From contig NZ_CP047028.1 in assembly GCF_009796865.1 (NCBI RefSeq), positions 248,001-312,000 of the forward strand: a stretch of 64,000 bases of DNA, written 5' to 3'. The notes under the pieces are model-generated. The model was given only the letters and a program-made list of their open reading frames with translations. It was not told the DNA's origin and made no database searches. The DNA comes from Formosa sp. L2A11. GTDB lineage: Bacteria; Bacteroidota; Bacteroidia; Flavobacteriales; Flavobacteriaceae. A program made the position numbers and the translations under genes. Shown one piece after another: positions 27,772 to 37,711 of the stretch. Within the stretch, counting starts at the first letter, position 1; every line of letters begins with the position of its first letter.

Positions 27772-28872
27772 TTAATATGCGTTTAATACATTTATTAAAT
27801 AATCCACATCATGATCTTCCATGACTGGACTTATGGGCAAACTTACAATTGTATTATGAATTTGCTCTGTTATTGGAAGTTTTAAATGATTAAAATCACT
27901 TAAAGCCACTTGTTTGTGAGGTGGAATTGGATAATGATTTAAGGTCTCTATCTTGTGTTTTTTAACATAAGACACAAAATCTTCCCTTTGGGCAACTCTA
28001 ACTACAAATAAATGAAATACATGCGATAAAGAACCAGGGTATAAAGGTAAAATTATTTTATTATTTTTAACATTTGCAAGGTATCTATTTGCAATTCTTC
28101 GGCGCTTATTATTATCAGACGCTAATAAATTTAATTTTACACTTAAAAACAAGGCCTGAATTTCGTCTAACCTAGAATTACAGCCAACTAATGCATTTAC
28201 ATACTTTGAAGTTGTTCCATAATTTCGGAGTTTTTTAACGGTACTAGCAAGATCTTCATCGTTAGTGGTTACAGCTCCTCCATCTCCTAATGCGCCTAAA
28301 TTTTTACTCGGATAAAAACTAAAAGCTGCAGCATCTCCTAAATTACCAGCCTTTCTACCATCATGATAAATGGCTCCATGTGCTTGTGCGGCATCTTCTA
28401 TAATTAATAAGTTGTTTTGATTTGCTAAATTATTAATGGCGTCCATTTCTGCCAATTGTCCATATAAATGAACCACTAAAATAGCTTTTGTTTTCGAAGT
28501 GATTTTTTGTTCTAAATCGGAAACAGACATATTATAACTAGCAAGATCCGGCTCTACAAATACAGGTTTTAAACCTGCTTGAATAATTCCTAAAATACTC
28601 GCGATATATGTGTTTGCGGGTACCAAAACCTCGTCTTGTTCGTGTAACTTACCTAAAGCGATATATCCTTTTAAAATAAGTGTAATCGCATCTAAACCAT
28701 TACCAACACCAATAGCTTGGGTTGTACCACAAAATTTAGCAAACTCGGTTTCAAAAGTTTGAACACCTTGCCCTAGAATGTAATATCCTGAATCTAAAAA
28801 CTCTTGAAATTTTAATTGAAATTCCGGATGAAAGCGTTCGTTAATTTTATGTAGGTCTAAAAATTTAATCAT
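27772..28872 (-). CDS. DegT/DnrJ/EryC1/StrS aminotransferase (FdtB-like)
   Basis: 366-residue PLP-dependent sugar aminotransferase. Visible motifs are [13 protein letters not shown] (cofactor phosphate region, about residue 54), EDAAQAHGA (about 155) and the PLP lysine context [17 protein letters not shown] (about 184). Given the FdtA-like ketoisomerase in the locus, the expected reaction is 3-amination of a dTDP-3-keto-6-deoxyhexose. It overlaps the upstream acyltransferase-like gene by 4 bp (ATGA). Confidence 0.92.
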   Translation of the reverse strand: MIKFLDLHKINERFHPEFQLKFQEFLDSGYYILGQGVQTFETEFAKFCGTTQAIGVGNGLDAITLILKGYIALGKLHEQDEVLVPANTYIASILGIIQAGLKPVFVEPDLASYNMSVSDLEQKITSKTKAILVVHLYGQLAEMDAINNLANQNNLLIIEDAAQAHGAIYHDGRKAGNLGDAAAFSFYPSKNLGALGDGGAVTTNDEDLASTVKKLRNYGTTSKYVNALVGCNSRLDEIQALFLSVKLNLLASDNNKRRRIANRYLANVKNNKIILPLYPGSLSHVFHLFVVRVAQREDFVSYVKKHKIETLNHYPIPPHKQVALSDFNHLKLPITEQIHNTIVSLPISPVMEDHDVDYLINVLNAY

Positions 28873-29846
28873 ATAAAAACATCTTCTAAAGCTTTAAAAG
28901 TTTTTGTTTCTAACGTATAAAAGTCTTGAATAATTGTACGCGCACCAAAACCTTCTTTCCAAAACTGGAGTCCTTTATTAATGTGTTTCCCTACATTTTC
29001 ATTAGAAGTTCCGAAATCGAAATACAATTTATCTTTAAACACAGTTTCTATTAAGTGTGCGTGTAAAACATCTAAACTTCCTATTTCATTTTTTAAAACA
29101 TTTCCCGAAATGTATTGAGAGTGAGCAACATGATCTGTTACAAACACTGTAGTTCCTGCAACAAGATTTTGACCTTGATACACATTAAACTGACGAATAT
29201 TTTGAGGAAATTTAGATTTAAGTAAGGTAATTTCTTCTAAACTATGCACAGGAGAAGCGTGGTGCTTTTCAGATAAATTAGGAATTAAAATAATATTCCA
29301 AAAGGCATCAAAAGTATCGACTTCTTTAATAATTAACTCATGTTTTTTAGCGCGTTTACATCCTTCTACTCTACTTTTCGAGAATGTAATGGGCGATTTT
29401 AAATTAATAACAGACAAAGCATCGCGACGGTATAAATCTGCATGCAGCAAAAACATTAAATACAACACTTCGTCGTTTGGCAAAGCAGTATAAATTGTTG
29501 GTAACAGCTTTATATTTAAAGTAGAAATTCCTTCAAAAGACAACCATTCAAGTAATGCCTTAAAAATATTGAAAACAACTTCAAACTTTGTTTTAGGCTC
29601 TACTAACAAACCACCATAGGTTAAACCTTGATGAGAATACAATACCTTGTCTTTATAATTTGCGGGTAAAAGTGCTATTAATTTATCGTTTTTAAAAATT
29701 AATAAAGAATAATCGTCGAACCTGTCTTTATGATATTCCATAAAATCTCTATAGAATAGAAAGGTGGCATTTTTTGCTTTAGACACAAAAGCATTCCATA
29801 GCTCGAAATCTTGCGCTTGGTAACGCTTTATTCTAAATTGATTCAT
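28869..29846 (-). CDS. GNAT/FemAB-like acyltransferase
   Basis: 325 residues with two GNAT-like halves, as in FemAB/GNAT proteins of polysaccharide loci. Landmarks are [21 protein letters not shown] near the N-terminus, an acetyl-CoA-type region [11 protein letters not shown] (about 226), and the C-terminal block [20 protein letters not shown]. It may N-acylate the amino sugar made by the neighbouring aminotransferase, taking the place of the hexapeptide acetyltransferase FdtC in other systems. That role is inferred from position. Confidence 0.75.
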   Translation of the reverse strand: MNQFRIKRYQAQDFELWNAFVSKAKNATFLFYRDFMEYHKDRFDDYSLLIFKNDKLIALLPANYKDKVLYSHQGLTYGGLLVEPKTKFEVVFNIFKALLEWLSFEGISTLNIKLLPTIYTALPNDEVLYLMFLLHADLYRRDALSVINLKSPITFSKSRVEGCKRAKKHELIIKEVDTFDAFWNIILIPNLSEKHHASPVHSLEEITLLKSKFPQNIRQFNVYQGQNLVAGTTVFVTDHVAHSQYISGNVLKNEIGSLDVLHAHLIETVFKDKLYFDFGTSNENVGKHINKGLQFWKEGFGARTIIQDFYTLETKTFKALEDVFI

Positions 29847-29862
29847 TACCTAAAAATACATT

Positions 29863-30771
29863 TTATTGGGTAAGTATACTATCAATTACTTTTGAAAATT
29901 TTTCCGCACCTTGTTCATTTAGATGATCTACGTCTATAAAATCCTGTCTTCCAAAACGTTTATCTTTTAAAAAATTAAAATACAAACAATTACTGTAATT
30001 ATTTTGCATTAAAACTCCTACAGAAATTGTTTTTTCTAGTTGTAAACTATCCAGTTTATCGACATAATCACGATAAGCGGGCGTAGTAATTAGCACAATT
30101 TTAATGCCTTTATCGTCGCATTCTTGTATAATTTTATCCAGATATCTACAATTATCTGCATATAAATCATCCGTTTTTGCGGTGTGTTTCTTGGCAATTA
30201 ATGTACTTAATGCTTCTAATTTTTCAAGGTTATAATGCGAATTGTTAGTTGCCCAACCCGATGCATTTACAAACTCGGGGGTTTCATTTAAAATATAAAA
30301 ATTATAAATCTGTTCTAAATTATACTTCAGCTTAACACTAAAAATTTCAAAATGATGTTTCATTTTAGAATCCAGGTTTACATCTGTATACATCGTGTAA
30401 TTTTTAATTCTCCAACTTTCGTCTCCTGCTTTTAACTGCTCAAAAAGTGTTGTATAAGACAGACGTAATACAACAGTATCTAAACTGTCTAATTTAGTTA
30501 TATTCTGATGTATAATATTGTAATCTATATCTATTGTCTGAGATACATTCCCATAATTTAGTGCTTCTTCTGTTAAAAAATCGGGATTAACACCATACAA
30601 AATATGAGAACTTCCCACTAAAAGTGTTTTTATACTTGTCTGATGTGTATTTAGGTAATCTGATTTTACTTGATATTGGTTGGGAATATGCCGTAATAAA
30701 AATTCCATAGTGCAACCAACCACTAAAATAGGCAGAGCGAATAACAAGAATAGATTTAAGAATTTTTTCAT
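29863..30771 (-). CDS. SGNH-like membrane-anchored protein, partner of MBOAT
   Basis: 302 residues with an N-terminal membrane anchor (about 4-21) and an extracytoplasmic SGNH-like domain. The Ser block is LLVGSSHILYGVNP (about residue 50), and the Asp/His block near the C-terminus is DVDHLNEQGAEKF. Proteins of this kind accompany MBOAT acyltransferases (as AlgJ/AlgX accompany AlgI) and complete transfer of acetyl groups to the glycan. Its ATG follows the MBOAT stop codon with no gap. Confidence 0.75.
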   Translation of the reverse strand: MKKFLNLFLLFALPILVVGCTMEFLLRHIPNQYQVKSDYLNTHQTSIKTLLVGSSHILYGVNPDFLTEEALNYGNVSQTIDIDYNIIHQNITKLDSLDTVVLRLSYTTLFEQLKAGDESWRIKNYTMYTDVNLDSKMKHHFEIFSVKLKYNLEQIYNFYILNETPEFVNASGWATNNSHYNLEKLEALSTLIAKKHTAKTDDLYADNCRYLDKIIQECDDKGIKIVLITTPAYRDYVDKLDSLQLEKTISVGVLMQNNYSNCLYFNFLKDKRFGRQDFIDVDHLNEQGAEKFSKVIDSILTQ

Positions 30772-32220
30772 TTAAAATTGAAAATAAATAAACTGTTGTG
30801 GTTTGGCGTAAAAGTAAAAGATACAAAATACAAGTACGTAATAGAATGCCCATCTGTAGTGGCGCTTCCAACGCCCTCCTATTTTTTCTATGGCATATTC
30901 ATTTGTTTTTCCCACCCATTCTATAGCTAGAAAAACAAGAATACAAAGAAAGACAAGAATCGCACCTGTTCTATTTGCAAACTGCGGAATAGAAAATAAT
31001 GATGCTGAAAATATTTTACCTAGATAACTTATGGCCGTTTGCAAATTGTCTGCTCTAAAAAACACACGCACCAAAACCAAAAAACTAAATGTTTTTAAAA
31101 TACCTATTAGCTCTGCTTTACTAGGAATAAGATGATTTGTTTTCTCCTTTTTTTTGTCTGTTCGTTTTCGTCTCCATAGAATTAAAGGCAAAAAATATAA
31201 TGCATTTATAAATCCATAAACAATAAATTTCCAAGCTGCACCATGCCAAAATCCTATTAAAATAAAAAGTATGATAACATTTCTAACGTGAAACATTTTA
31301 GATCCTTGATTTCCTCCTAACGGAATATATACATAATCTCTAAACCAAGTGGTTAAAGAAATATGCCAACGACGCCAAAACTCGCCTATATTTTTAGCAA
31401 AGTACGGAAAGGCAAAATTCTTAGATAAGTTAAATCCGAATAATCTTGACACTCCAATGGCAATGTCTGAATACCCTGAAAAATCGCAATAAATTTGAAT
31501 AGTGAAGAAAAACGCACCTATTAACAACGTACTTCCTGAATATGCCTCATGATTACCGAAAAACGTATCGACGTAAAAGGCACAATTATCTGCAATCACC
31601 ATTTTTTTAAACAATCCCCAAAGCACCTGTTTTAACCCATCTACAGCTTTATCGAAATTAAAAGTCCGTTTAGCTTCAAACTGAGGTAATAATTTTTTAG
31701 CACGCTCTATCGGACCAGCAACCAACTGAGGAAAGAAACTGACAAAAGCCATAAAACTGACAAAATTCTTAGTTGGTTCGAGCTGCTTTCTATAAATATC
31801 TATAGTATAACTTAATGTCTGAAAGGTGTAAAAACTGATTCCTACTGGCAGAATAATGTTTAACGAATTATAACGTAAATCACTTCCGAATAAAGAAAAC
31901 GCATTCACAAAATTTTCGAGAAAGAAATTATAGTATTTAAAAACGCCAAGCAAACCTATATTCACAGCAATACTAATCCATAATAATACTTTTCTTTTAA
32001 AAACATCTTGCTGCCTAGAAATAGCTAGGCCTATAATATAATCTACAGACGTACTAAAAAAGATAAGAGATAGAAAACGCCAGTCCCACCAACCATAAAA
32101 AAAATAACTTGCAGTAACGATTAGTACATTTTGCAACCCTAAATTACGATTACAGACAAACCAATAAAGTATAAAAACTATGGGTAAAAAGACTGCAAAA
32201 TCTAAAGAGTTGAATAGCAT
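30772..32220 (-). CDS. MBOAT family O-acyltransferase (AlgI-like)
   Basis: 482-residue polytopic membrane O-acyltransferase. The MBOAT core includes FFPQLVAGPIERAKKLLPQF, FCDFSGYSDIAIGVSRLFGF, FWRRWHISLTTWFRDYVYIP and the catalytic His context LIGFWHGAAWKF (about residue 330). It would bring acyl groups across the inner membrane for O-acetylation of the exported polysaccharide. It is the first gene of the minus-strand run. Confidence 0.93.
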   Translation of the reverse strand: MLFNSLDFAVFLPIVFILYWFVCNRNLGLQNVLIVTASYFFYGWWDWRFLSLIFFSTSVDYIIGLAISRQQDVFKRKVLLWISIAVNIGLLGVFKYYNFFLENFVNAFSLFGSDLRYNSLNIILPVGISFYTFQTLSYTIDIYRKQLEPTKNFVSFMAFVSFFPQLVAGPIERAKKLLPQFEAKRTFNFDKAVDGLKQVLWGLFKKMVIADNCAFYVDTFFGNHEAYSGSTLLIGAFFFTIQIYCDFSGYSDIAIGVSRLFGFNLSKNFAFPYFAKNIGEFWRRWHISLTTWFRDYVYIPLGGNQGSKMFHVRNVIILFILIGFWHGAAWKFIVYGFINALYFLPLILWRRKRTDKKKEKTNHLIPSKAELIGILKTFSFLVLVRVFFRADNLQTAISYLGKIFSASLFSIPQFANRTGAILVFLCILVFLAIEWVGKTNEYAIEKIGGRWKRHYRWAFYYVLVFCIFYFYAKPQQFIYFQF

Positions 32221-32545
32221 AAATAGTAATCGTCTGCATTAACCGTTAGACTTACAAATAAGGCATCTGTAAATAAGGTTAAAAATTATAACTTAAATTG
32301 TGAATATTTATTTAATCACGAATATAATTATTTAGCAATGAGTTTTACTTTATTTACTTAAGCATTTCATAATTTAAAAGAGAAGATTTCTATGTCTTGT
32401 TAAATTTTGTATGCCGCTTTTAAAGTCTAATCTTTTTACAATAATTCAGTTTTAAAAACCACAAAAAACAAGAACAATCATTTGTTTTTCTATTGCAGGT
32501 TTTACTTTTCACTTATATTTACAATAACATAAACCAAAACTAAAC
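32221..32545. other. Intergenic gap between divergent glycan genes
   Basis: 325 AT-rich bases between the MBOAT gene and the plus-strand membrane-protein gene. It must hold promoters for both sides, but I find no exact TAnnTTTG box with a well-placed TTG and no strong hairpin. Confidence 0.5.
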
Positions 32546-33835
32546 GTGACTTATAAACTATCTGAAAAATCATTTTTAATTAGTATTCTTTGTACATTCT
32601 TAATAGGTTTTGGTATTGTATTAAACCGCCCCATTACGTTATCTAATGATTCTGAAGGCTATTTAAATATGGTTATCACACGATCGGCTAGTTATCCTAT
32701 TTTCTTAGATATTATGCGCTCACTTTTTGGTTCTTTATTTAATATTGCCACCATAACTATTCAATATTTACTAGGCATAAGTGCAATTTATTATTGTATT
32801 TCAACCTTAAAAAAGCATTCTAAATTAGAAACTGTTTGGCTACTACTTCTCAATGTTATTTTGCTTATTCCTTATCTTTACAATCATAAATTAGCAAACG
32901 TATTTTTATCTGAAGCACTCGCTTATCCGTTGTATTTAATAACGGTTAGTCTGTTTTTAAAAAGTATATTTTTATCTAAAGTAAAACCTATCGTCATTGC
33001 GCTTCCTGTGCTTTTAGTCTTGATACAGACACGGAGTCAATTTTTATTTTTAATTCCTATTGCCATTGGTATACTATTATGGTTTTGGTTCGAGAAGAAG
33101 AAACTAGATCACAAATGGGTCTTGGTTTTGCTTATTTTATTTCCTATAATTAGTACGGTTACAGATAAAACATACCATAAACTGGCACACCATCATTTTG
33201 TATCTACACCTTGGACGGGGATTCATTTATTAACACCTGCTTTTTTTGTTGCAGATGCTGAAGATTATACCATTTACGATTCTAAAATCGAACAAGAATT
33301 TTACAAAAAGACCTATTTAAGTTTAGCTGAAAAACATTTAAATATTCATGAATTTAATACAGAATCTAACCACACAGACGCACTTGCTATTTACGTAGAG
33401 CATTATCCAGACATAGCAAATTACACCATTTTACCTACAGGTTTACAACTTGTAGATACATTGAAAACTAATGATGAAAAATTAATAGCAGTAGACCAAC
33501 TCACTAAGAGCATGAGTATTCCTTTGGTTCTTAATAATTTTAAACCTTGGTTAAAACTCTACATTAAAAATTTTACATACGCTTTTGGAAATGCAAAATA
33601 CACCTTGCTCCTGTTTATAATTTTAATTTTCAGTTTTATAAAAAGCATCAAAACAAAACAAATAGCCTATAAACTTATTCTATTTGTTTCATTATTAAGC
33701 CTCTTAAATGTTGCTCTAATTTCTATAGGTATGCATACATTAAAACGGTTTACTTTTTATAACGACTGGGTACTTTTTCTTATTGTCTTTATTTTAATCA
33801 GCTCTGAAAACAGTGTAAACAAATCAAAATTATGA
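32546..33835 (+). CDS. Polytopic membrane protein, possible GT-C glycosyltransferase
   Basis: 429 residues with about ten membrane segments. The loop after the first segment reads PITLSNDSEGYLNM. A short acidic loop there is where GT-C (ArnT/PMT-like) glycosyltransferases carry their catalytic acidic residue, so a lipid-linked sugar transferase is possible. The start codon is GTG, and the next in-frame ATG would delete this loop. It overlaps the next gene by 4 bp (ATGA). No named family is assigned with confidence. Confidence 0.65.
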   Translation: MTYKLSEKSFLISILCTFLIGFGIVLNRPITLSNDSEGYLNMVITRSASYPIFLDIMRSLFGSLFNIATITIQYLLGISAIYYCISTLKKHSKLETVWLLLLNVILLIPYLYNHKLANVFLSEALAYPLYLITVSLFLKSIFLSKVKPIVIALPVLLVLIQTRSQFLFLIPIAIGILLWFWFEKKKLDHKWVLVLLILFPIISTVTDKTYHKLAHHHFVSTPWTGIHLLTPAFFVADAEDYTIYDSKIEQEFYKKTYLSLAEKHLNIHEFNTESNHTDALAIYVEHYPDIANYTILPTGLQLVDTLKTNDEKLIAVDQLTKSMSIPLVLNNFKPWLKLYIKNFTYAFGNAKYTLLLFIILIFSFIKSIKTKQIAYKLILFVSLLSLLNVALISIGMHTLKRFTFYNDWVLFLIVFILISSENSVNKSKL

Positions 33836-34983
33836 GTATTGAATTAACGGTTGTTATGCCCTGTTTAAACGAAGCTGAAACTTTAGCAATCTGCATAAAA
33901 AAAGCACAAGCATTTTTTAAAACACACGCTGTTAATGGCGAAATTATTATTGCAGACAATGGCAGTAAAGATGGTTCTATACAGATTGCAGAGCAACTTA
34001 ACGCTACACTTGTACATGTTACAGAAAAAGGATACGGAAGCGCTTTAAAAGGCGGTATTGAAGCTGCTAAAGGCAAATACGTAATTATGGCAGATGCAGA
34101 CAATAGTTATGATTTTTCTGCATTATTACCTTTCTTAACCCAATTACGTGCGGGCTATGATTTGGTTGTAGGAAACCGGTTTAAAGGCGGCATAGAAAAA
34201 GATGCGATGCCTTTTCTTCACAAGTATTTAGGAAACCCTGTATTGTCTTTTATAGGAAAGTTATTTTATAAAATTGAAATTGGCGATTTCCATTGCGGAC
34301 TGAGAGGCTTCTCTAAAGAGGCATTCTTGAAAATGAATTTAAAAACTTCGGGAATGGAATTTGCATCTGAAATGATTGTAAAGTCTAAACTTAAAAATTT
34401 AAAAATAACAGAAGTTCCTACGGTTTTATATCCAGATGGTAGAACGCGAAAACCACATTTAAATACCTGGCAAGATGGCTGGAGACATTTACGCTTTCTA
34501 TCGCTTTACAGTCCCAATTGGTTATTTTTATACCCCGCAATATGCCTTATGGTATTGGGTTTAATAAGCTCGACACTTCTTATTATAAACCCGATACAAA
34601 TTAAAAATATCATTTTAGATATTCATACCTTATTATACACGTCTAGCTTTGTTTTAATCGGATTTCAATTTTTGGTTTTTTACTGTTTAACCAAAATTTA
34701 TGCGGTAGAAAACGATTTGTTACCAAAAAGTAAACGCTACAACAAAATGTTTAAATACATTAATTTGGAGCGCGGTTTAGTACTTGGTTTTTTAATTCTA
34801 ATTGTAGGCTGCGGACTCAGTTATTACGGCCTATTTATTTGGAAGAGTAAAGATTTTGGAAACTTAAATCCGACCAATACATTACGTATCGTTATTCCAG
34901 CTGTGTTTACTATTTTACTTGGTATTCAGGTTATTTTATTTAGTCTTTTTTTCAGTATACTCGGACTAAAAAACAATCATTAA
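33832..34983 (+). CDS. Glycosyltransferase family 2, dolichol-phosphate-mannose-synthase-like
   Basis: 383 residues. A GT2 domain (about 1-215) with LTVVMPCLNEAETL, IIADNGSKDGS, the DXD-like IMADADNSYDF and GLRGFSKEAF is followed by four C-terminal membrane segments. This architecture is that of GT2 enzymes that charge polyprenyl phosphate with a sugar. With the preceding polytopic protein it could form a donor-synthase plus GT-C transferase pair. Confidence 0.87.
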   Translation: MSIELTVVMPCLNEAETLAICIKKAQAFFKTHAVNGEIIIADNGSKDGSIQIAEQLNATLVHVTEKGYGSALKGGIEAAKGKYVIMADADNSYDFSALLPFLTQLRAGYDLVVGNRFKGGIEKDAMPFLHKYLGNPVLSFIGKLFYKIEIGDFHCGLRGFSKEAFLKMNLKTSGMEFASEMIVKSKLKNLKITEVPTVLYPDGRTRKPHLNTWQDGWRHLRFLSLYSPNWLFLYPAICLMVLGLISSTLLIINPIQIKNIILDIHTLLYTSSFVLIGFQFLVFYCLTKIYAVENDLLPKSKRYNKMFKYINLERGLVLGFLILIVGCGLSYYGLFIWKSKDFGNLNPTNTLRIVIPAVFTILLGIQVILFSLFFSILGLKNNH

Positions 34984-34993
34984 ATTAAAATTA

Positions 34994-35224
34994 TTACTTC
35001 TTTTTAAAAAACAAATAATAAATATTTATAAAAAAGATAGAGCCATTAGTAATCACTAGAGGCCAAGATATATCAAGCATAAAGCCATAAACAACAAAGA
35101 GTACACACCCAACAGAGTTAACTATTCTTAGCTTTTTAACATCTTTCATTGTAAACGCTATTAGCAACAAAAACGATGCTAAATACCCTACCCATTCTGT
35201 CACAGAAACTCCTAACACATCCAT
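34994..35224 (-). CDS. YgjV-like small membrane protein
   Basis: 76 residues with three hydrophobic segments: WVGYLASFLLLIAFTM, a middle segment around VGCVLFVVYGFML, and a last segment ITNGSIFFINIYYLF. The spacing and the TNGSIFFINIYYL end resemble the YgjV family of small inner-membrane proteins. No function is known. Confidence 0.6.
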   Translation of the reverse strand: MDVLGVSVTEWVGYLASFLLLIAFTMKDVKKLRIVNSVGCVLFVVYGFMLDISWPLVITNGSIFFINIYYLFFKKK

Positions 35225-35258
35225 AAGTTCACTTTTAAAGTAAATAGTAGAAAATTAA

Positions 35259-35286
35259 AAAGAGGAATCCGTATGGATTCCTCTTT
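35259..35286 (-). terminator. Rho-independent terminator after typA
   Basis: A perfect 12-bp stem with the core GAGGAATCC/GGATTCCTC (arms 35259-35270 and 35275-35286, loop GTAT). It lies 46 bp beyond the typA stop, and on the minus strand the hairpin is followed by a T-rich tract, as expected for termination of typA. Confidence 0.8.
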
Positions 35287-35331
35287 AAATATATAGATTA
35301 TCTTACAATAACTATTACTAGTCTGTAACTA

Positions 35332-37131
35332 TTATATAATTTTATTACGTTTACGATCTGATTCTGTTAAGTAAATTTTACGAATACGTAAGAAATGAGG
35401 TGTAACTTCAACATACTCATCTTTTTGAATATATTCTAAAGCTTCTTCTAAAGAGAATTTAATTGCAGGTACAATTTTAGCTTTATCATCTGCACCAGAC
35501 GAACGTACGTTACTTTGCTTTTTAGCTTTAGTAATGTTAACAGTCATATCGTCTTGACGAGAGTTTTCACCAATAACTTGTCCTTCGTAAATATCTTCTC
35601 CAGGTTCAACGAAAAACTTACCTCTATCTTGTAATTTATCAATAGAATAAGGAATAGCTTTTCCGTTTTCCATAGATACTAAAGATCCAGAAACACGTCC
35701 AGGAATTGGCCCTTTTACAGGTTGGTATTCTTTATAACGGTGAGACATAATAGCTTCACCAGCTGTTGCTGTCAATAATTGGTTACGTAAACCAATAATA
35801 CCACGAGAAGGAATTAAGAATTCGCAAATCATACGCTCTCCTTTTGCTTCCATAGATAACAATTCTCCTTTACGTAATGATACGAACTCTACAGCTTTAC
35901 CAGATACAGTTTCAGGAAGGTCGATTGTTAATTCTTCCATTGGCTCACATTTAACACCATCAATTTCTTTAATGATTACTTGTGGTTGTCCAATTTGTAA
36001 TTCGTAGCCTTCACGACGCATTGTTTCAATTAATACAGATAAGTGTAATACTCCACGACCAAATACCATGAATTTATCTGCACTACCTGTTTCACCTAAA
36101 CGAAGTGCTAAGTTTTTTTCTAATTCTTTAGCTAAACGATCTTTAATATGTCTAGATGTTACAAACTTACCGTCTTTACCAAAGAAAGGCGAATCGTTAA
36201 TTGTAAACAACATACTCATAGTAGGCTCATCAATAGCAATTGTTTTTAAACCTTCAGGGTTTTCAAAATCTGCAACAGTATCACCAATTTCAAAACCTTC
36301 AAGACCAACAATCGCACAGATATCTCCTGTTTGAATTTCGTCAACTTTTTTACGTCCTACACCTTCGAAAACGTGTAGTTCTTTAATTTTATTTTTAACA
36401 ACAGAACCATCACGTCTAACTAAAGATATGTTTTGTCCCACTTTTAATTCTCCTCTTGTTAAACGTCCAATAGCAATTCGTCCTGTAAAAGAAGAAAAGT
36501 CTAAAGATGTAATTAACATTTGTGTCGTTCCTTCAACTATTTTTGGAGCAGGAATATGTTCGATAACCATATCTAATAATGGCTCGATGTTATCCGTTTC
36601 ATTTCTCCAATCATCACTCATCCAGTTGTTCTTTGCAGAACCGTATACTGTAGGGAAATCTAATTGCCATTCTTCTGCACCTAATTCGAACATTAAATCG
36701 AATACTTTTTCATGTACTTCTTCTGGCGTACAGTTTTCTTTGTCTACTTTATTTACAACAACACAAGGTTTTAAACCTAAGTCAATTGCTTTTTGTAATA
36801 CAAAACGCGTTTGAGGCATAGGGCCTTCAAAAGCATCTACCAATAATAATACACCATCGGCCATGTTTAAAACACGCTCTACTTCACCACCAAAATCGGC
36901 GTGACCAGGGGTATCAATGATATTGATTTTAGTATCTTTATAAATAACTGAAACGTTTTTAGAAGTAATAGTAATTCCTCTTTCACGTTCTAAATCATTA
37001 CTATCAAGGATTAAGTCTCCTGTATTTTCGTTATCACGAAATAAATGACAGTGGTACATAATTTTGTCAACCAACGTCGTTTTCCCGTGATCTACGTGTG
37101 CAATAATTGCAATGTTTTTAATATTAGCCAT
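35332..37131 (-). CDS. typA: Ribosome-associated GTPase TypA/BipA
   Basis: 599-residue translational GTPase that binds the ribosome and aids 50S assembly and stress adaptation. All G motifs are seen: AHVDHGKT (P-loop), a GITI switch, DTPGHADFGGE, NKVDKE and a SAKN-type G5. The EF-G-like domains follow, and the BipA-specific C-terminal region includes IPSRGIIGLRNQLLTATAGE. Full length for the family. A candidate -7 box lies at 37155-37162. Confidence 0.97.
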   Translation of the reverse strand: MANIKNIAIIAHVDHGKTTLVDKIMYHCHLFRDNENTGDLILDSNDLERERGITITSKNVSVIYKDTKINIIDTPGHADFGGEVERVLNMADGVLLLVDAFEGPMPQTRFVLQKAIDLGLKPCVVVNKVDKENCTPEEVHEKVFDLMFELGAEEWQLDFPTVYGSAKNNWMSDDWRNETDNIEPLLDMVIEHIPAPKIVEGTTQMLITSLDFSSFTGRIAIGRLTRGELKVGQNISLVRRDGSVVKNKIKELHVFEGVGRKKVDEIQTGDICAIVGLEGFEIGDTVADFENPEGLKTIAIDEPTMSMLFTINDSPFFGKDGKFVTSRHIKDRLAKELEKNLALRLGETGSADKFMVFGRGVLHLSVLIETMRREGYELQIGQPQVIIKEIDGVKCEPMEELTIDLPETVSGKAVEFVSLRKGELLSMEAKGERMICEFLIPSRGIIGLRNQLLTATAGEAIMSHRYKEYQPVKGPIPGRVSGSLVSMENGKAIPYSIDKLQDRGKFFVEPGEDIYEGQVIGENSRQDDMTVNITKAKKQSNVRSSGADDKAKIVPAIKFSLEEALEYIQKDEYVEVTPHFLRIRKIYLTESDRKRNKII

Positions 37132-37711
37132 AATTGATGCCTTATTTAAGCGCGCAAAGGTACATTATATTTTTATAGATTAGTTAATTAATTGTTATTA
37201 ATTAACCTTAACTTAATTTTAATCTCTACCTTCATGTTTAATTTTGTTGTAAAAACAGCAAATCACCTCCGTTTTTACGCCTTTTTAATTGTATATCAAA
37301 ATGTTAAAATAAAAAACACATTTTCTACCTATGCCAAATCTATCCCTTATTAGCTTTTTATAAGTCTAACAATATGCCTAGTTTCCTTAATAAATAGGTA
37401 TAGCAGACTAACTCCACACCTTAATTTTACTCTTTAGAGTTCTTTTTATATGGCAATTAATTCTAAATAACAATTACTATTATTTGTCTGTCTTCATCTT
37501 TACTATTTGTCTTTTTAGTACACATTGTTAGTATAATTTACCAAGTTGCATATCCTTTTTAATTTACTATTGTTGGATTCCTTTTAAACTTAATGATATC
37601 GCGATGACTATTAAAAACCTTTAAAAAAAACAGTAATAAACTCCTTAATATACATTTATAAAACCGTATTAATTTTGCGTAACTTTGTCCCTTAAAAAAA
37701 TTTAATTACAT
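37132..37711. other. AT-rich intergenic region between typA and kdsA
   Basis: 580 bases without a convincing gene. It contains a minus-strand -7-type box for typA (CAAAGGTA at 37155-37162, i.e. TACCTTTG), an 8-bp inverted repeat GTAAAAAC/GTTTTTAC (37249-37256 and 37271-37278), and the plus-strand -7 box before kdsA. The middle 300 bases show nothing recognisable. Confidence 0.55.
37680..37687 (+). promoter_or_regulatory. Candidate -7 element for kdsA
   Basis: TAACTTTG is an exact TAnnTTTG match 24 bp upstream of the kdsA ATG. No clear -33 TTG is present at 17-23 bp, so this is a partial match only. Confidence 0.45.

Noticed and set aside
36068-36814. Two plus-strand frames of 88 and 128 codons
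   Set aside because: They lie antisense within typA, whose protein is certain; composition is that of a shadow frame.
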